From Auanema rhodensis (taxonomy: Eukaryota > Nematoda > Chromadorea > Rhabditida > Rhabditidae): 64,000 nt of DNA. The DNA lies in NCBI GenBank assembly GCA_964057225.1, contig OZ059896.1, positions 15,636,501 through 15,700,500 of the forward strand, read 5' to 3'. Shown here piece by piece: positions 1 to 13,315 of the stretch (within the stretch, counting starts at the first letter, position 1; each line of letters begins with the position of its first letter). A program made the position numbers and the translations under genes. Under the pieces are notes generated by a model that made no database searches, was not told the DNA's origin, and was given only the letters and a program-made list of their open reading frames with translations.

Positions 1-70
1 AACTTTTTATTTTATCTCAATATTTTGAACATATTCACAATAATATGTATTCATATACATACATATAGTC

Positions 71-79
71 CCTCTTCTT

Positions 80-143
<64 letters not shown>
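71..143. repeat. (CT)n microsatellite
   Basis: Nearly pure CT dinucleotide tract of about 70 nt. The Leu/Ser-only open frame across it is a product of the repeat, not a gene. The rest of 1-1,600 is pyrimidine-rich and AT-rich sequence in which I see no gene; an imperfect TCT tract lies at about 1011-1050. Confidence 0.9.
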
Positions 144-1637
144 AATACTCAACTTTCTTTTATCTTTCCAAATGTATTTGCATCATTTCTTTTTGTTTTT
201 GAATGAAATGTCCTCATTGAAAGCATTTGCCATCTCAATGACCGACGAAATACATGCATTGTATGTCTATTTATAGGAAAAATCATCTTTATCAATCACA
301 TAGTATATATATTCATATCATAATATCAAAATATCATATCTTTTATATTATTTATAAAGAAGAAATTATGTTAGAACATCTTTATCGTTTTCTTTTTTGT
401 CTTTTTTTTTCTAATTGGAGATTCAATATGTATCCTAGGAGAGATGAATAGAGAATAAAGGGGAAGAGATATAGAGATTATTTGGAAGAAAATTACAAGG
501 AAATGTCATTTTTTTAGTTTTGTCTAATAAGATTGTCCTTCATTTCTCTTCCATTATTGCCAAATGTGCTAAGTTGGTTTCCAAAGAAAGCTGGTCAATG
601 ACCATTCTTCCTCAGCTTTTTCATTCATTTCCTTTTTTAGAAAAATATTATAATCATCGTCTTAAGATATATTATATCTTTCTATATAGATTATATGTCA
701 AAATAAACTTTTATCATATGAAATATAAGTTTAATTTCTTTAAAATATTCTCATCTATATTCTTTCATTACATCATAACTATCTTAATATATTTAAACAT
801 TAAAAGAAATTAAATATTTTTTATTAATAACTATACATATAGTATAATATATATTATATAATTATGTTAATAATGTTACTATTTATATAATTTCTTATTC
901 TTTTAAAATATATCGGACAGAGGTCCTTTATCGTTTCATACAACAACAAAGCATCTTTGGACTTTTTTTTCTTTTTATCCAAACTACCTCTTCATGTCAA
1001 TTCTCTTCCTTCTTTCATCTTCTTCTTCCTCTTCTTCTTCTTCTTCTTCAATTTTTCTTTCATCTATCCTCATTTCTCTACCTCATAGTTACTCTTTCTC
1101 TCTCTCATTTTCTCTTCTTTCCTTTTATCCATCTCAGTTTATTCTCAAACATCTCGTTTTACCATTCAGTTTCGTTTAAAAAAACGTCGTCGAATGTTTC
1201 AAACGTTGAAGTCAATGTCTCCATGGCTTCTACTCTTCTCTATTACTTCTACTGTTCTCTGTTCGTCATCATATTATTTCTGATTTCAATATCATTTACT
1301 ATTTCAAAATTGAAAATACAATTGCTTGTTGCCACATAGACACATGCATACATACAGAACTTCTTTTATGTCAATAGAAATAACAAAAAAATTGATTTTT
1401 TTCTTTCTTTATTGGGTCATTTTCATGCTTTTTCTCCCTTTAATCAACTCCCTCTCCCTACACTTTTCTTAAATTTTCTTTTTTCTTTTTTTTAATCTCT
1501 TTATATCTTAGTTATTCCATTTTTCTTCTTCTTTTCACTTTTTTTTCAATCAATTTATTTTTATTCAGATATTTATATAGAAGATATTCTTATTTCAGTG
1601 TTCAAGGCTTTCGACGTTTCATTTTCTTGCTCTATCT

Positions 1638-4600
1638 ATGCAGAATTTTGGGAATTCTGAGGTAAAATACATAAATAAACATGATTTGCAATCTTTCTTA
1701 ACCAATATTCTTCAAAAAAAAAAAAGATAAAAATGAAAATATTTTGTGCGAAAAACTGGGTCAAAGATTGAAAACTATGTTTCTTCAATGAATAGTTTGT
1801 AAAAAAAAAAATTTGTTTGTTTCTCTCTTTCTCTCCCTCTCTCTCTATGCTCAGCTCTTCTTTTCCTTTTTAATTTATTGTTATGATAAGACAATTCCTG
1901 CAATTTATACATGTATTAAGCTGCTTCTATTGATTTTCGTTTTCCAAAAAATGACTAATCTCATCCAAAAAGTTGATGAAAGTCAAAACGAACCATTGGA
2001 CCAATGTTTTGAACAAGCCCTACTATGTACCACTTTCAGCGACATGATGACGGTTATGATGATCAAGCTGCAGCCGGTGTTTTTCCTTTTATGCATCTGC
2101 CATATCTAGCTCAACTTGAAATTATTCAAAATGTAAAAAAACTAATTATTTCTAATTATTATAATTTTAAAGGAAAATTGCAGTTAGATCTAGATAGTTA
2201 CACGAAATTTCGGCGAACCTGCTCTCAGCTCAATCATACACTTCTGAATTCTGATATCAGCTTTACACGTAAAGTTCAACGCATTTATGTGACAAAGGTA
2301 AATAAAAATATAATATATTATATAGTTTAATATCTTTAATTATATGTATTTTATATAAATTTAAATATTTTTTCCCTTTCTTCATCTTTTTGTCCTCTCA
2401 ATTACATGTAGATGTATCTTTTGCAATTATTTGTTATTCAAATTTATGTAAATATCTAACATGTAAATACATAACAACATGATATGGTTTCCTATTTGTA
2501 ATCATTTTAGTCATCAAATCATTTTTTTCGACGTCACAAACTTATAGTATCGAAAGATAATGAGGAAAAACTCAAAAAGATTAGGATAATCCTCAGTTGA
2601 AACCTTATGCTATAATTCTATTATTTTCACCAAAAATTCTCTATTAATCGTCATCAAAACGTTTTCTTTTCTTTTTTTTATTATTATTATGTATAATAAA
2701 TTAAAAGATAATAATCTTTAAAATAATATATTATAAATTATTTTCTTTTCTTTTAATTTAATTCCGATTTCATTAAGTTTTTCTAATTTTTTTAATTTTG
2801 TTTATACTTGATTGATATCAAAAGATCTTTTGTTTATTATTCTTTTATTTTAAAATCTTTATATAATTAGTTAACTATACTATATGTATATTCAAATATC
2901 CATATACTTTTTGAAAATTCTTTTTTTTAGTTTCAAATTAGCTTTCAATACAGCTTTAGCATATGTTTTCCTAATTTAAAAACATGTTTAAGCTGTCATG
3001 ATGAAAGAAAAATAGAAAATTAGATTCCAATATGTAACACTAAATCTAAAAGCGATTTATAAAAACATTTTGAAAAAAAAAACAAAAAAAAAAGATTTGA
3101 ATATAATTAATTTTTTTTAATTCTTCTTATAATAAAATATTAATAATTATTAAAAGGATTTAGTTTTTCATAACTTTAAGTATGTTTGGTATGTTCCAAA
3201 AACAAACAAAAAACTATTTCAAATATGAAATATTTTTTTTTGAATATTTTTTATTATAGAAAACATATTTTAAATTTTTTCAAAAAAAAAAGTAAATAAA
3301 AATATTGAGTTTTAAATTTTTTATGATTTTTTGAAATTTGAATGTTACATAAGGTCGAGGTCCAGATATGAACTGTACTATCTTTATGTAAATATGCTAT
3401 TATATCAAACTTAACTATATATATATATTATATATATATATGTAAATATTTAAATTTAACTATATATTTCAGAATTCAACAACCTTTTCATATATTACTA
3501 AAGAAGGAGAATACAAGGAATATCCTTGGCAAATACTTAAAACGTTTCCGGGTCGACGGAAATTACGACTTGAAGCCAAGGCTTTATGCATAGATGTAAT
3601 TTTTCTTTTTTTTTTCATTATAATCGTCCTAACAACAGAATTAGTATTTTTAGGTTTTTTTTTCTTTTTTTTTTCAGTGTAATTTGGATCAAACAATTGT
3701 AAAAAGAATTATTGGATTACTGTCACAAATTGAGACAAAAGCTGAAAGTATTGAATTTGTGCATCGGGTGCTATGTTCGCCAAATGATCTTATTGTCATA
3801 TTTCAAGTATGTTTCATCTTTTTTATTTAAATAAAGAAAAAGAAAAAGTCACTAGTTATATGTATATGATGATCTAGAATATGTCTGACGAAATGAATAT
3901 CAAAATGGATAATTTTGAACCGATTCGACTAATTCAGTCTTTACTCTTTTGGTTATTTAAGTAGCAATATATTCTGAAAGTAAGAAGATTGGTTAAAACT
4001 TTGAACACAACCTAAAGCTTCTTTTCTGAATTTCATAAACAAAATTTCATTTCTAATATATTAACTTCAATCTAAAATATGTTCTTCATATTTGAAATAA
4101 ATAGTAAATTAGCTTGAATTTATATATATATATATATATATATATTATTAATTATATGTATAATTAAAATTATTTTTAAAGAATTTAAGAAAAAAGAAAA
4201 ATTTAGACATATGATTATTTCAGAAATGTCAAGCAAATGCACTTCAGTTTTGCAGTCGAATACAGTTCAACCCTTTTCAAATTCCTGAATTACAATCTGT
4301 ATGAGCTCATTCAGAAATGATAATCATACGTGTATCTAACTTTATTTCTTCCAGATTCGACATCTACAATTCTCGCAATCTGCTCCATCTGATGAAGAAT
4401 TTTTAAATTTACGATTAGATGGGTTAAAAGTTCGAGGTGATAGCTTATCAAATGCTGCAATACGAACATATCTTAGAGTATATTTAATAATTTCTATATA
4501 ATATTAATTATATTAATTATAGGAATTAGCTGAAGGATATCGATCAACTCAATCAACATGTCTTATTGAATATGATGAAATGTTTGATTTTACTGAACAT

Positions 4601-5077
4601 GATATGAATGAGATAACAGAAAATCTTGCCTGTATTCTTTGGACACCACAATGGCATTCATATAGTATTATCTCATCAATGAAATTAGATTATCCACAAT
4701 CAGAATATTATATTTATATTGTATTTAGTCAGTTATATTCTAATATACAATGGAAAGTTATATTTCATCATGGTCATTTAACTATACAACCAGTAACTGA
4801 TATACGATATGCTTTACCATTAACATATACTCAATTTCGAATAATATTTAATGAATGTTCTGAATGTAATATAAAACAAAACTGTTATCATCATATTCCT
4901 AAAATATGTCAAACAGTTAGTGTTAAAGCTGATGTAAAGCTTGTTAACACATCTTATAACATTACATATTCATCAACTGTTATGAACTTTGTCAAACACA
5001 TCTTATCGTATTTACTTCCTATCAAATCAATTATCACAAAAGTTGGTAATTCACTTGAAAAATTGCATTTAATCTAA
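1638..5077 (+). CDS. F-box protein with FBA_2-like C-terminal region
   Basis: Spliced model of 411 residues. Exons: 1638-1661, 2040-2132, 2184-2297, 3473-3595, 3678-3806, 4224-4298, 4355-4477, 4523-5077; every junction is phase 0 with GT/AG ends. Exon 2 begins an F-box of the nematode type (FPFMHLPYLAQLEIIQ, followed by LDLDSYTKFRRTCSQLN), the fold that binds SKP1 in SCF ubiquitin ligases. After this comes a leucine-rich stretch and a segment (about residues 180-240, DSLSNAAIRTYLRELAEGY) resembling the FBA_2 region of Caenorhabditis F-box proteins, which is thought to bind substrate. The substrate is unknown. The last exon is long (184 codons) and low in recognisable motifs. Exon 1 (MQNFGNSE) is the weakest part; the alternative is a start at the Met at 2025. 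A TTTCAG acceptor lies 29 nt before the chosen ATG. Intron 3 (1,175 nt) is unusually long for this gene. Confidence 0.8.
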
Positions 5078-5092
5078 ATAACTAGAAGTTAT

Positions 5093-5156
5093 ACGTGAAT
5101 TACGTGAATTACGTGAAACGTAACTAACTGACACGTCAACATCAACCATTCACGTG
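5093..5156. repeat. Tandem ACGTGAATT repeats and E-box downstream of the F-box gene
   Basis: Two full ACGTGAATT units and a third partial unit (5093-5121) start 16 nt after the F-box gene stop. They are followed by ACACGTC and by a perfect CACGTG palindrome at 5151-5156. The ACGTG core is that of E-box/HIF-type sites, but no function is shown. The remaining 5157-5590 is plain AT-rich spacer between convergent genes. Confidence 0.6.
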
Positions 5157-5596
5157 TATTCTTCACTTAATCTCGTTGTCATTTGGCATAATTCAGTAAA
5201 ACAGAGAGCGGTTGTATTCCATTCCATAATAAATTTGTTTTCAAATTATAAATATTATTGTAAATCAATTAATATTTGTAATAATTATATGTAAATATTA
5301 TTATTTATTGTTATTTTTAATATAGTTTTAAAATTAAATAATAATTCTAAGAATTAAAAATAAATAATTTTATTATTTTTCTTGTATATTGCATGTAATA
5401 ATATTGATTATTATATTAAAATTAATATAATAATAGAAGTTTAATTTATTTTTAATTTATACTATATAAATATAAATATAAATTATTATTATTATTTATA
5501 TTTCAAATTTACAAGTAAATATTATCGTTGTATAATAGTTAAATGAATATAAATATATTGAAATAGTTATTGAGAGGAAGTTCATCTTAAGTGATT

Positions 5597-6372
5597 CTAT
5601 GCTATCCGAGAACAGACACATCGAATTAAGCATAAGCCAATGAAAATTGAAACAAAGGCAATTCCAAATAAGACGAAATTCTCCATTGTTATTAACTTAT
5701 CCTCTTTATACTTCTCATGAACAATAACTTCACAGTTACGAAGCTGTTTTGGCATCTTATCAACAACAACATAACGAACATCCATATCTGTCTTCATTAT
5801 ATGAAACGGTATTTGCTTTGTTATAACATAGATTGTGTTGATGGAATAGCCTAAGGGCATTTCATATTTCATTGGAAGACGTAGAGTACATCTGAAATTT
5901 AGATTAATTAGCAAATACATTTGTAAAGTTTGTTATAAGTTTATCAAAGTTTAGTTAATATTTTAACTAACATTTATTTTACTTACTTTGGGCATTCATC
6001 ACATCGTGCTATAACTGATACATCTGATAAGCGTAGGTTCGAAAACGATGGTAATCGAGGAGGATCAGTACATATTGGATCAGAAGATATAAGATCCCAT
6101 GTTATTAACACACCTATACTAAGCTTGTTATTAACTATATCATATAAAATCTTGTAAAACTAAACTTGATGTTGACATACCTGAATCAGATGAACGATAC
6201 GATGGTTCAAGTATAGCCGATTGTGAGCTGTTCCCACACCGAAGTCGTATCTAAAAGTGCATAAACTTCCGATTTTCGCATTAAAAATAGAAGCAAAGTT
6301 GGAAAAGAGTTATAAACTAACCGCCAAAGAATGGACAGCAAAATAGAGGATGAAATTAAGCTGACGGATCAT
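5597..6372 (-). CDS. Small type I membrane protein with signal peptide
   Basis: Spliced model of 180 residues: exons 6372-6322, 6250-6181, 6113-5987 and 5891-5597, all with GT/AG ends and matching phase. The first exon encodes a signal peptide (MIRQLNFILYFAVHSLA). The middle holds a tight cysteine motif CDECPKC (about residues 78-84), and the C-terminus has one hydrophobic helix (VLFGIAFVSIFIGLCLIRC) ending in CSRIA. Topology is therefore a short lumenal or extracellular domain, one helix and almost no tail. I do not recognise the family. The Cys-pair-then-helix layout loosely recalls the lumenal part of heparan-alpha-glucosaminide N-acetyltransferase, but the multi-pass enzyme domain is absent, so this is only a hint. 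An ATTTTAG acceptor lies 18 nt upstream of the ATG, consistent with trans-splicing; a four-codon out-of-frame ATG frame overlaps the start. Confidence 0.7.
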
Positions 6373-8120
6373 CTTAGTGCCATAAAGGAGCTAAAATTGG
6401 TTTGATTATGCTCAGCAGTAGAAGAATCTCGAATGACGATTGACGTGAAAGTGAAGCTATTGACTTCTAAAACGTTCTAAATCATAGAAAAAGAAGATAT
6501 CTTGAAAAAAAATTATTTGAAATTGAAAAAAAAAGATTTCTTAAGAATAGTTCGACAAAAATGTTTTTTTGTTGTTGAAAAAGATGAGTTTAAAATGAAA
6601 ATTAAAAGAAAAAAGATGAAAATAAATGTTTTTCTTTTGGTAAAAAATAAATTTTTAAAGTTTAAAGAGATGAAATAATATGGTTGTGAGAATTTTTTAA
6701 AAGCTATGTAATGAGGCGGAAAGCTTCTATCTATTAGTACTATTACATATACAACTGTAATGCTATAACTTTCAATTCATTTATACACTTTTGTTTCTTT
6801 TAAGAAGAAATATTTGAAAGTTAATATGGATTTGTATGTTTGAAGTGGATTCAAAGAGGTTCTATATTGGATAATGAATGTGAGAAAGCTATTGTTGGAT
6901 AGGTTAGGATTGATTGCAAGTTACAGAAAAGAAGAAAAAATTGCTATTTTCCAACTTATTCTTCAAGAAATTTTGAAAGAAGCCTAAATAAATATATTTT
7001 AGAATAGTATTATTCATAAACGATATAATGTTTGTCTTTTTGAAAAAATAAAGAAAAGAATGATGATGAGGAGGATGATGAAGTAGTTCGTAGAGTACAG
7101 AGATAAGCTGAAAGAGTTCTGTAGTAAGTAAGAAGATTGAGATCTTTGAACAGCTTGAATCAAAAGAGAGAGAGAGAGACTAGAAGATAGTGAAAGGAGA
7201 GCAAGAGAGAGAGGGAGAGAAAGAGAAAGAGAGGGAAGTATCGATAAATTTTCATTTCGATTTGATTCCAAATAGTTTTTTCCTGGACCCAAAATGAAAT
7301 TTTGAATGAAAAAAAAAACGTAAGCAAGAAGAAGTTGCATATATGAGCAAGTTGAATTGATTAGCATAGGTTTAGTAAATATATTGTCTTCCTAAAAGCG
7401 TAATATTTGAAAAATTGGTTTCTGCTATATTCTATTTCGTATTTTAGTATAATTTCATAAAACTTCGTTCAAGTTATAAGAAATAGAAGAAGTAAAAAAA
7501 AGTTTTCTTTTTCAAGTTTAATCGTAATGTCAATTTGATGAAATTGATTGAAAAAACTTAAACTAAACATATATAATAAACTTGAAACAACTTGAAGCGA
7601 ATAAAGTTAAATTAGAGTGCAAACTGATCTCCTTTTGACATGGAATACATGTTATATGCTCTAAGATGCTCGTAGATGTTTGAAATTCATTAAATGGCGT
7701 TGTTGGTAACGTTCAAGCAAAATACGAAGATTTCTGTATTTTTATTCAAAAAAAATTCCATTCAAGCTCATTTAACGCTTTAAGTTCAAGTTCTCTGCGA
7801 TAAAATAAAGAACATTTTGTATTTTTGTTTGAGAGCATACCATATGTATAGTTAAAAATAACACATTGTGGGAACATTGGACTAGTTTATTCTATACAAT
7901 TACATATTTTGAGAAATTTTAATATAATTATTCACATAAAGTTAAATATAATAATATCAAAAATACAAGTATAACATATATGGACAATGGTTTCTTTGCA
8001 AAATTTGATGAAAAAGATAGAAAGGACGAAAATGAGAAAAGGAGGGAAAGAGACAATAAGAGAATAAGAAAGAACAGATATATACATATATGTATGTAGT
8101 ATATACACATCAGCTTTTGG
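6373..8120. other. Intergenic, GA-rich and AT-rich
   Basis: No gene seen. It contains an imperfect GA tract at about 7158-7232. The hydrophobic Leu/Ser frame at 7014-7367 on the minus strand is mostly this tract read backwards. Promoter elements for the 5.6-6.4 kb gene probably lie in the first few hundred bases, but none is recognisable. Confidence 0.6.
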
Positions 8121-8462
8121 CTAATAATGTGAATACTGCGAATATGAGGCATCACCCATCGGAGGACGTGGCAACGGATGATTCTTCTCATGGAGGATCA
8201 GATTCAGAATGTGATCCCATTGCTGGCCGTCAACAGCTTCAGAATTTTCTTCGAGATTATCGATCACTTCAACCAGTACATTACGCATATCTTTCCACTG
8301 ACTGGTGAAACTTGCAGCATTTTCAGATGACAAAAACTTGCTCATTACATCAAGCCAAAGACCTGACATCTGGAAAGAATGAAGAAAATTATTTTGAACA
8401 AGTTCATTTGTTTTAAAATATAGCGTTAAGAATCAAAAAGAGTAAGTGAAGACATAGAGAAA

Positions 8463-8501
<39 letters not shown>

Positions 8502-9941
8502 AGATGAAAAGAAAAGAATTAACAAACCTTTGTACGTCTCTCATATTCTTCTTCACAAGCTGTTATAATAGAAGAAATTGGCTTTGAGTATAAAACTATT
8601 TTATTCATCGCATCAGCTACAAGCTTTGCATCATCTTTATTCGACATTTTTCTCAAACTTTCAGATATTTGATCCACAGCCTGTTCAACAACAAATTGAG
8701 TTTTTTTGTTTTTCTTCATATTGTAAATTAATTTTTTTAATTTTCTTACCGATTGCATCCAATATGAAAAATTATTACTTGACTTTATCTCGATGTTTGC
8801 TGAACAACTTTCTGAGAATTCCTTAGCAAGTGTGTCCAACTGCAAAAAAAAATATTTTTTGATCTTTCATTTCAAAGTAGAACAACAGAGAGAGAGGGTG
8901 GGGAAAGAGAAAGATCTCAATCACCTTTAGATGTTTTCAAATTTATAACATACTTCAACTGCTAATAATGAGATTGTTTCATGATTTTTATGTTTTTCCA
9001 AAATACAACATCCACATAGAACATACTTTTTAAGCTGAAAATGCTTGCAAATGACAACGAAAAGCTATTCATTCAAGTAACTGACCTTCAACTGATTACT
9101 GATTATGATACGTCCATTGCTTTCGACCTGAAGAACTTTTGTTCCAACACCACATGTCTCACATACAGCCATACGTGATTCAGTTGTGCTCAAGCCACAT
9201 CCACTACATTCCTGTAAATATGCTGTTAATGCATGATGAAGCATGATTATTGGTTACCATCATTGTTTCATCATTTTTTGAAATTTTATTTATTTCATTT
9301 GATGTTCCAGATTTTCGTTTCATAAATTCTAGAAATAATATTAAAATTATAAATAAAATTATAAATAGATATACCAACTAATTGAAAATTGACAGTTCGT
9401 ACTTTGAATGCATGTGATGTATTACATACTGGACAACGAGATGTTGCTGTACGATTTGGACTTCTAGAAAAACAGAATAAATAGATTATATCATATAATA
9501 AATAATCAATAAAATATTTTAACAAACCTTAAATTTTCAACACATTCCATACAAAGTGTATGACCACAACTTCCTATTAATGGACGTTTATCATCATCAT
9601 CTAAAAAAAAATTAATTATACATATGCTCTATTTTTTTTCTGTGATTATAAATTTATTCATTCATTCCCCTCAAATATAAAATAAAACTTTTTTTTCACC
9701 ATATTAACTCTCTGACTCAAACGTCATCATAAATCTGTGACGTCATTCACGTACATTTCCACGTACGCGAGGGAATATTGAACAATCATTTTTATTTTTG
9801 AATTATTATGATTCGGTTGCTTTCTTCATTTTTCTATTTTAATTTTTTCTTTTCTTCACATTATACTAATTATAATTTTTAATATAACATACCATAGTTA
9901 TCTTTACATATATTACAATCAAAATCAAACGGCTTTGACAT
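8121..9941 (-). CDS. RING finger plus B-box-like zinc protein, probable E3 ubiquitin ligase
   Basis: Spliced model of 326 residues in nine exons: 9941-9893, 9600-9528, 9463-9375, 9328-9258, 9211-9086, 9034-8954, 8839-8750, 8680-8528, 8369-8121; all phases agree. The N-terminus is a C3HC4 RING: C9-x2-C12-x15-C28-x-H30-x2-C33-x2-C36-x14-C51-x2-C54, with the usual SCGHTLC core. Residues 96-114 carry two CxxC pairs (C96, C99, C111, C114), and residues 143-154 carry C143-x2-C146-x4-H151-x2-H154, together a B-box-like zinc site. The rest is charged and probably helical, ending in SQYSHY. RING plus B-box plus helix is the TRIM-like layout, so a ubiquitin ligase acting through dimerisation is likely; substrate unknown. 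A TTTCAG acceptor sits 19 nt before the ATG. An acidic run of four Asp lies between the first two RING cysteine pairs. Confidence 0.85.
8463..8498. repeat. (GA)n microsatellite in the last intron of the RING gene
   Basis: Pure GA tract of about 35 nt inside the intron at 8370-8527. Confidence 0.9.
9601..9892 (-). promoter_or_regulatory. RING gene intron 1 with CRE-like palindrome and paired CACGTAC motifs
   Basis: The 292-nt first intron contains a perfect TGACGTCA palindrome at 9738-9745, the consensus CREB/ATF site, followed at once by two CACGTAC-type motifs about ten bases apart. GC content here is clearly above the AT-rich surroundings. An intronic enhancer is plausible, but this is inference from motif only. 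Confidence 0.35.
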
Positions 9942-9960
9942 TATTTTCGAGAAATTTTGC

Positions 9961-10786
9961 CTGAAATTTGATAGAAAACTATAAGATAAGAAATTAATCA
10001 ATACATTTAAAAACATACATATATATATATATAATAAGTTATAATAATATAGTATATAAATTAAGTAATAAAACAGTTTTACACTAAACAAGTTAAGAAA
10101 ATATTTTAAAGATAATAATGTTTTTCTTTTTTTTTTCAAACAACAAATGAATATAGAAAATTAAATAAAAAGGAAAAAGAATAAGATATTGTAAAGCAAG
10201 TTATTTGAATCAACGTTTGTTAATACATATGATGCCAAGGCAACGCTTCAGGCTGTTGAAAAGAAAAATCTAGACTAACTGACTAAGACTTGATGTTTTA
10301 AATGTAAAATTCAATTAAAAATAATGAATGTATAATTACATATTTGATTATTAATTGAAAATATATATACATATAAATGATAAAGAATTTTTATTATGAA
10401 AATGATACAAAAATACAAGTTTTATCATGATATTATGTTTAAATCATGAGTAAACTATGCATCTATGGCTTAATCATGCGGTTTGTGAGACGATGGTTGC
10501 CGTCAGTAACGTGCATGTACATATGTTCGACGTCCCCTCCCCCCAACGACAACGAAGGAAGGCTTACTACATCGTCCGCTTTTATATAAAATTCGTTTTT
10601 ATTTGTTCCTTAACTATTCAAATTATTTAAATTAATTGTAATTATATGGCATATAAGTATTTAATTATTTATATAATAATAATAATAATAGCAATTATTA
10701 AAAATTAAATAAGAGGGAAACGTACATATATACTACATATCCTATGTATTATAATATTTTTAAAAAGAAAGAGAAAATAGAGAAAG

Positions 10787-10841
<55 letters not shown>

Positions 10842-11144
10842 TGTGTACAAAAGTGAATAAATGTCCCCCATATCAAAGTTATTAATGAAACTTTGAAATT
10901 AAAATATGTATAATATGCATATTTTAAAAAAATATATTAATTGAAAAAACATAATACAATAATTTTACTTTATAAATTAAAAATAAATAAATAAAGATAA
11001 AGGAAAATATGAACCCGAATCGTTTTATGCCAGAGGTCAATAGAAAAATGAAAATGATGCCTAAGTGTATTGAATTGTATATTCTGGAGAGGAGTTGCTG
11101 ACGACGACGTACATACGCAATATCTCGTGCTTCATCAAATGGCT
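9961..11144. other. Intergenic between the RING gene and the small Cys-rich gene
   Basis: AT-rich except for a GC-richer patch at 10,480-10,580 that contains an X-box-like sequence (10496-10510) and a C-rich run. A (GA)n tract of about 50 nt lies at 10,790-10,839. No gene seen. Confidence 0.6.
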
Positions 11145-11732
11145 TCAGCAACAAACACAACGGAAGAATGACACAAAGCACGCGAGAAAGGCTTTCAGAA
11201 GAATGACACCGAATACAACACTGAAATAGAAAAAAATCATTGTTCTTCACAATTTTTACATAGAAGCTGCATTTTTTAAAGAGGAAGATTAAGTATTAAA
11301 ATAGAATTTTGGATGAAACTTACATGACCCACATACGTAAATACCAACAACATTGATCGGTTCTACTTTTACAGCATTTGTAATATACGAAAAATCCATC
11401 ATCTGGACATCTGAAGTGAAAGAAAAATTGTTTTTGTCTAAATTTAAAAAAAATTAAATTTCTTAAATTTTCTTCAAAAAAAACTTTTATATGAATAAAG
11501 ACTATTCACATGAAATATCAATGAAATTTCATAGTTTTTGAAAATATTCATAAACTTACTGTCCGTATCCACAGTGCATTCGAAGATCACGCTGAATCTT
11601 CAAGCGACTGTAATGTTTTCGAATTTGATGAGGACGTTCATGGCTGAGAGTTCGAAGATGTTTAGGATCTTCGACAAGATTAGCAAGACACATTGATACC
11701 AGTAGAGTAAGGAATATGATGAGATAACGCAT
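11145..11732 (-). CDS. Small cysteine-rich single-pass membrane protein
   Basis: Spliced model of 111 residues: exons 11732-11560, 11410-11324 and 11220-11145, phases 2/2. It starts with a signal peptide (MRYLIIFLTLLVSMCLA), then a basic linker, then a compact cysteine region (HCGYGQCPDDGFFVYYKCC, then CCWYLRMW) leading directly into a hydrophobic helix (VIVVFGVILLKAFLACFVSF) and the end RCVCC. The pattern of YYxCC followed by CCWYxRxW before one helix resembles the layout of VOPP1/WBP1-like and Shisa-like small membrane adaptors, but those have a long proline-rich tail that is missing here. Function is unknown. The terminal cysteines could be palmitoylated (inference). The acceptor-like site TTTGAAG ends 5 nt before the ATG. 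Confidence 0.7.
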
Positions 11733-13315
11733 GATGTCTTCAAATAAAATAATTTATAATAATAAGAAGAAGAATTGAATGAAATGATAAAAATAATTTA
11801 AAATCATAATGGACATGAGAATATAAGAAGAAGATAAAGAGAGTTCGAGAGAAAGAGAGAGAGATAGAGAGATAGATAGAGAGATAGAGAGATAGAGAGT
11901 AAAAGAGAGGAACATGCAAAAATGGAAATGTTATGTTCAACATGCTTGAGGGTTAATATGCTGCAATATTAAGCTGCAGAGCTGGAGTTTTAGCTGAGAT
12001 TAAAAGTTCATCATAAAATAAACGATGTTGGAAAATTAATAACTATATAAAGATTATAAATATTTTATTTTTTATTGGATGTTTTGTTGTTGTTTTTTAA
12101 AAAAATATATTTAAAAGAATTGTAACATACGAATATTCCAAATATTGGCTTCAAAGTCGAAGAAAATGAAATTATAAAACAGTAATTTAAACATTAAAAA
12201 TGGAAAAATGAAGATTTTAAGAAGAAATGTGATCAAAAAGAAGGAATATCGAAAATAGAGACTGAGTTAAAGAGTTGTGGGGGAGGAGTAGCAATAGGGT
12301 ATGAACTTATAGTTCAAAATTCATATATTTCTCGGATTCAAAATAAGCTTAATGAGAAAACAAATTGGAATAATAGTTGGAGAAAAACGAAAGATACAAC
12401 AGATCGAATAAGAGTTTGAAAGAAACCTTTAACATCCTTGTTCTTTTGATTTGTTGCTCTCATAAGCAGTTGATTTTTAAGGAAGAAGAATATTATAATA
12501 AAAAAAATAATATATATGTATATACTATATAGAAATAAAATTGAAAAATTATTTTAAGATAAAAAGAAAAAAGCATTTTAAAAGAATTTTAGAAAAATGT
12601 TTAATGGGCGGATTTGGATGTGAAAGAATATATTTTTTTCTTCAAAATTAGATTATATACAAAGTTTCAATGACAGGCTTTTGGTTAAAAAATAATTTTT
12701 TTTTCTTTTGAAGTGTAGATCTTGAATATAATAATTAAGATGACAAATAGTTGAAATAGTTGAACAGACTCTTCTTAAATATTAAAATTTTTGGCTTTTC
12801 AATGTGTTAGTCATGCGGAACAAATATTTTTGAATAGTAAAATAATTAGAGAATTAAGTGTTTGTTGGTGAAAGTAGAAACAAGAATAACATCACCTTTT
12901 ATACGAATTTTATGAAAAAAAATTCAAAGTTTACGAATATCAGATTGTGGAAAAATTTTTTTGCAAAATAAAAATGTATTTGATGAAATAGAAAGAGAGG
13001 TAGAAGTGAAAGAAATGAAGGGAATGAAGGGAGAAGGAAGAATTGGAGAAAAGGTGAAAAGACAGGGCAAACATAGGTCGAAACTTTCTTTATATTTTAA
13101 TAAAAATAAATGAAATAAAGAGAAAAAGATAAAAAAGTCTGATAGCAAACGAGAAAGAAAGAGAGAAGAGAGTTACGGAAAAGAAAATAAAAGAAGTAGA
13201 AGTCGAGGACTAGCTGTCATCATATAAACAGTCGGACTGGAGCGATGTATCAGTAAACAGAGGTGTGAGATGCCAAGAAAGTTCATTTTGTTTGGAAAAA
13301 TAGAGAAAAGAGACG

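Noticed and set aside
7014-7367. Leu/Ser-rich minus-strand frames here and at 16,699, 17,683 and 24,214
   Set aside because: They are GA microsatellites read as alternating Leu and Ser codons.
8090-8308. Plus-strand frame of 72 codons
   Set aside because: Lies antisense to the last exon of the RING gene, which has a full nine-exon structure in phase.
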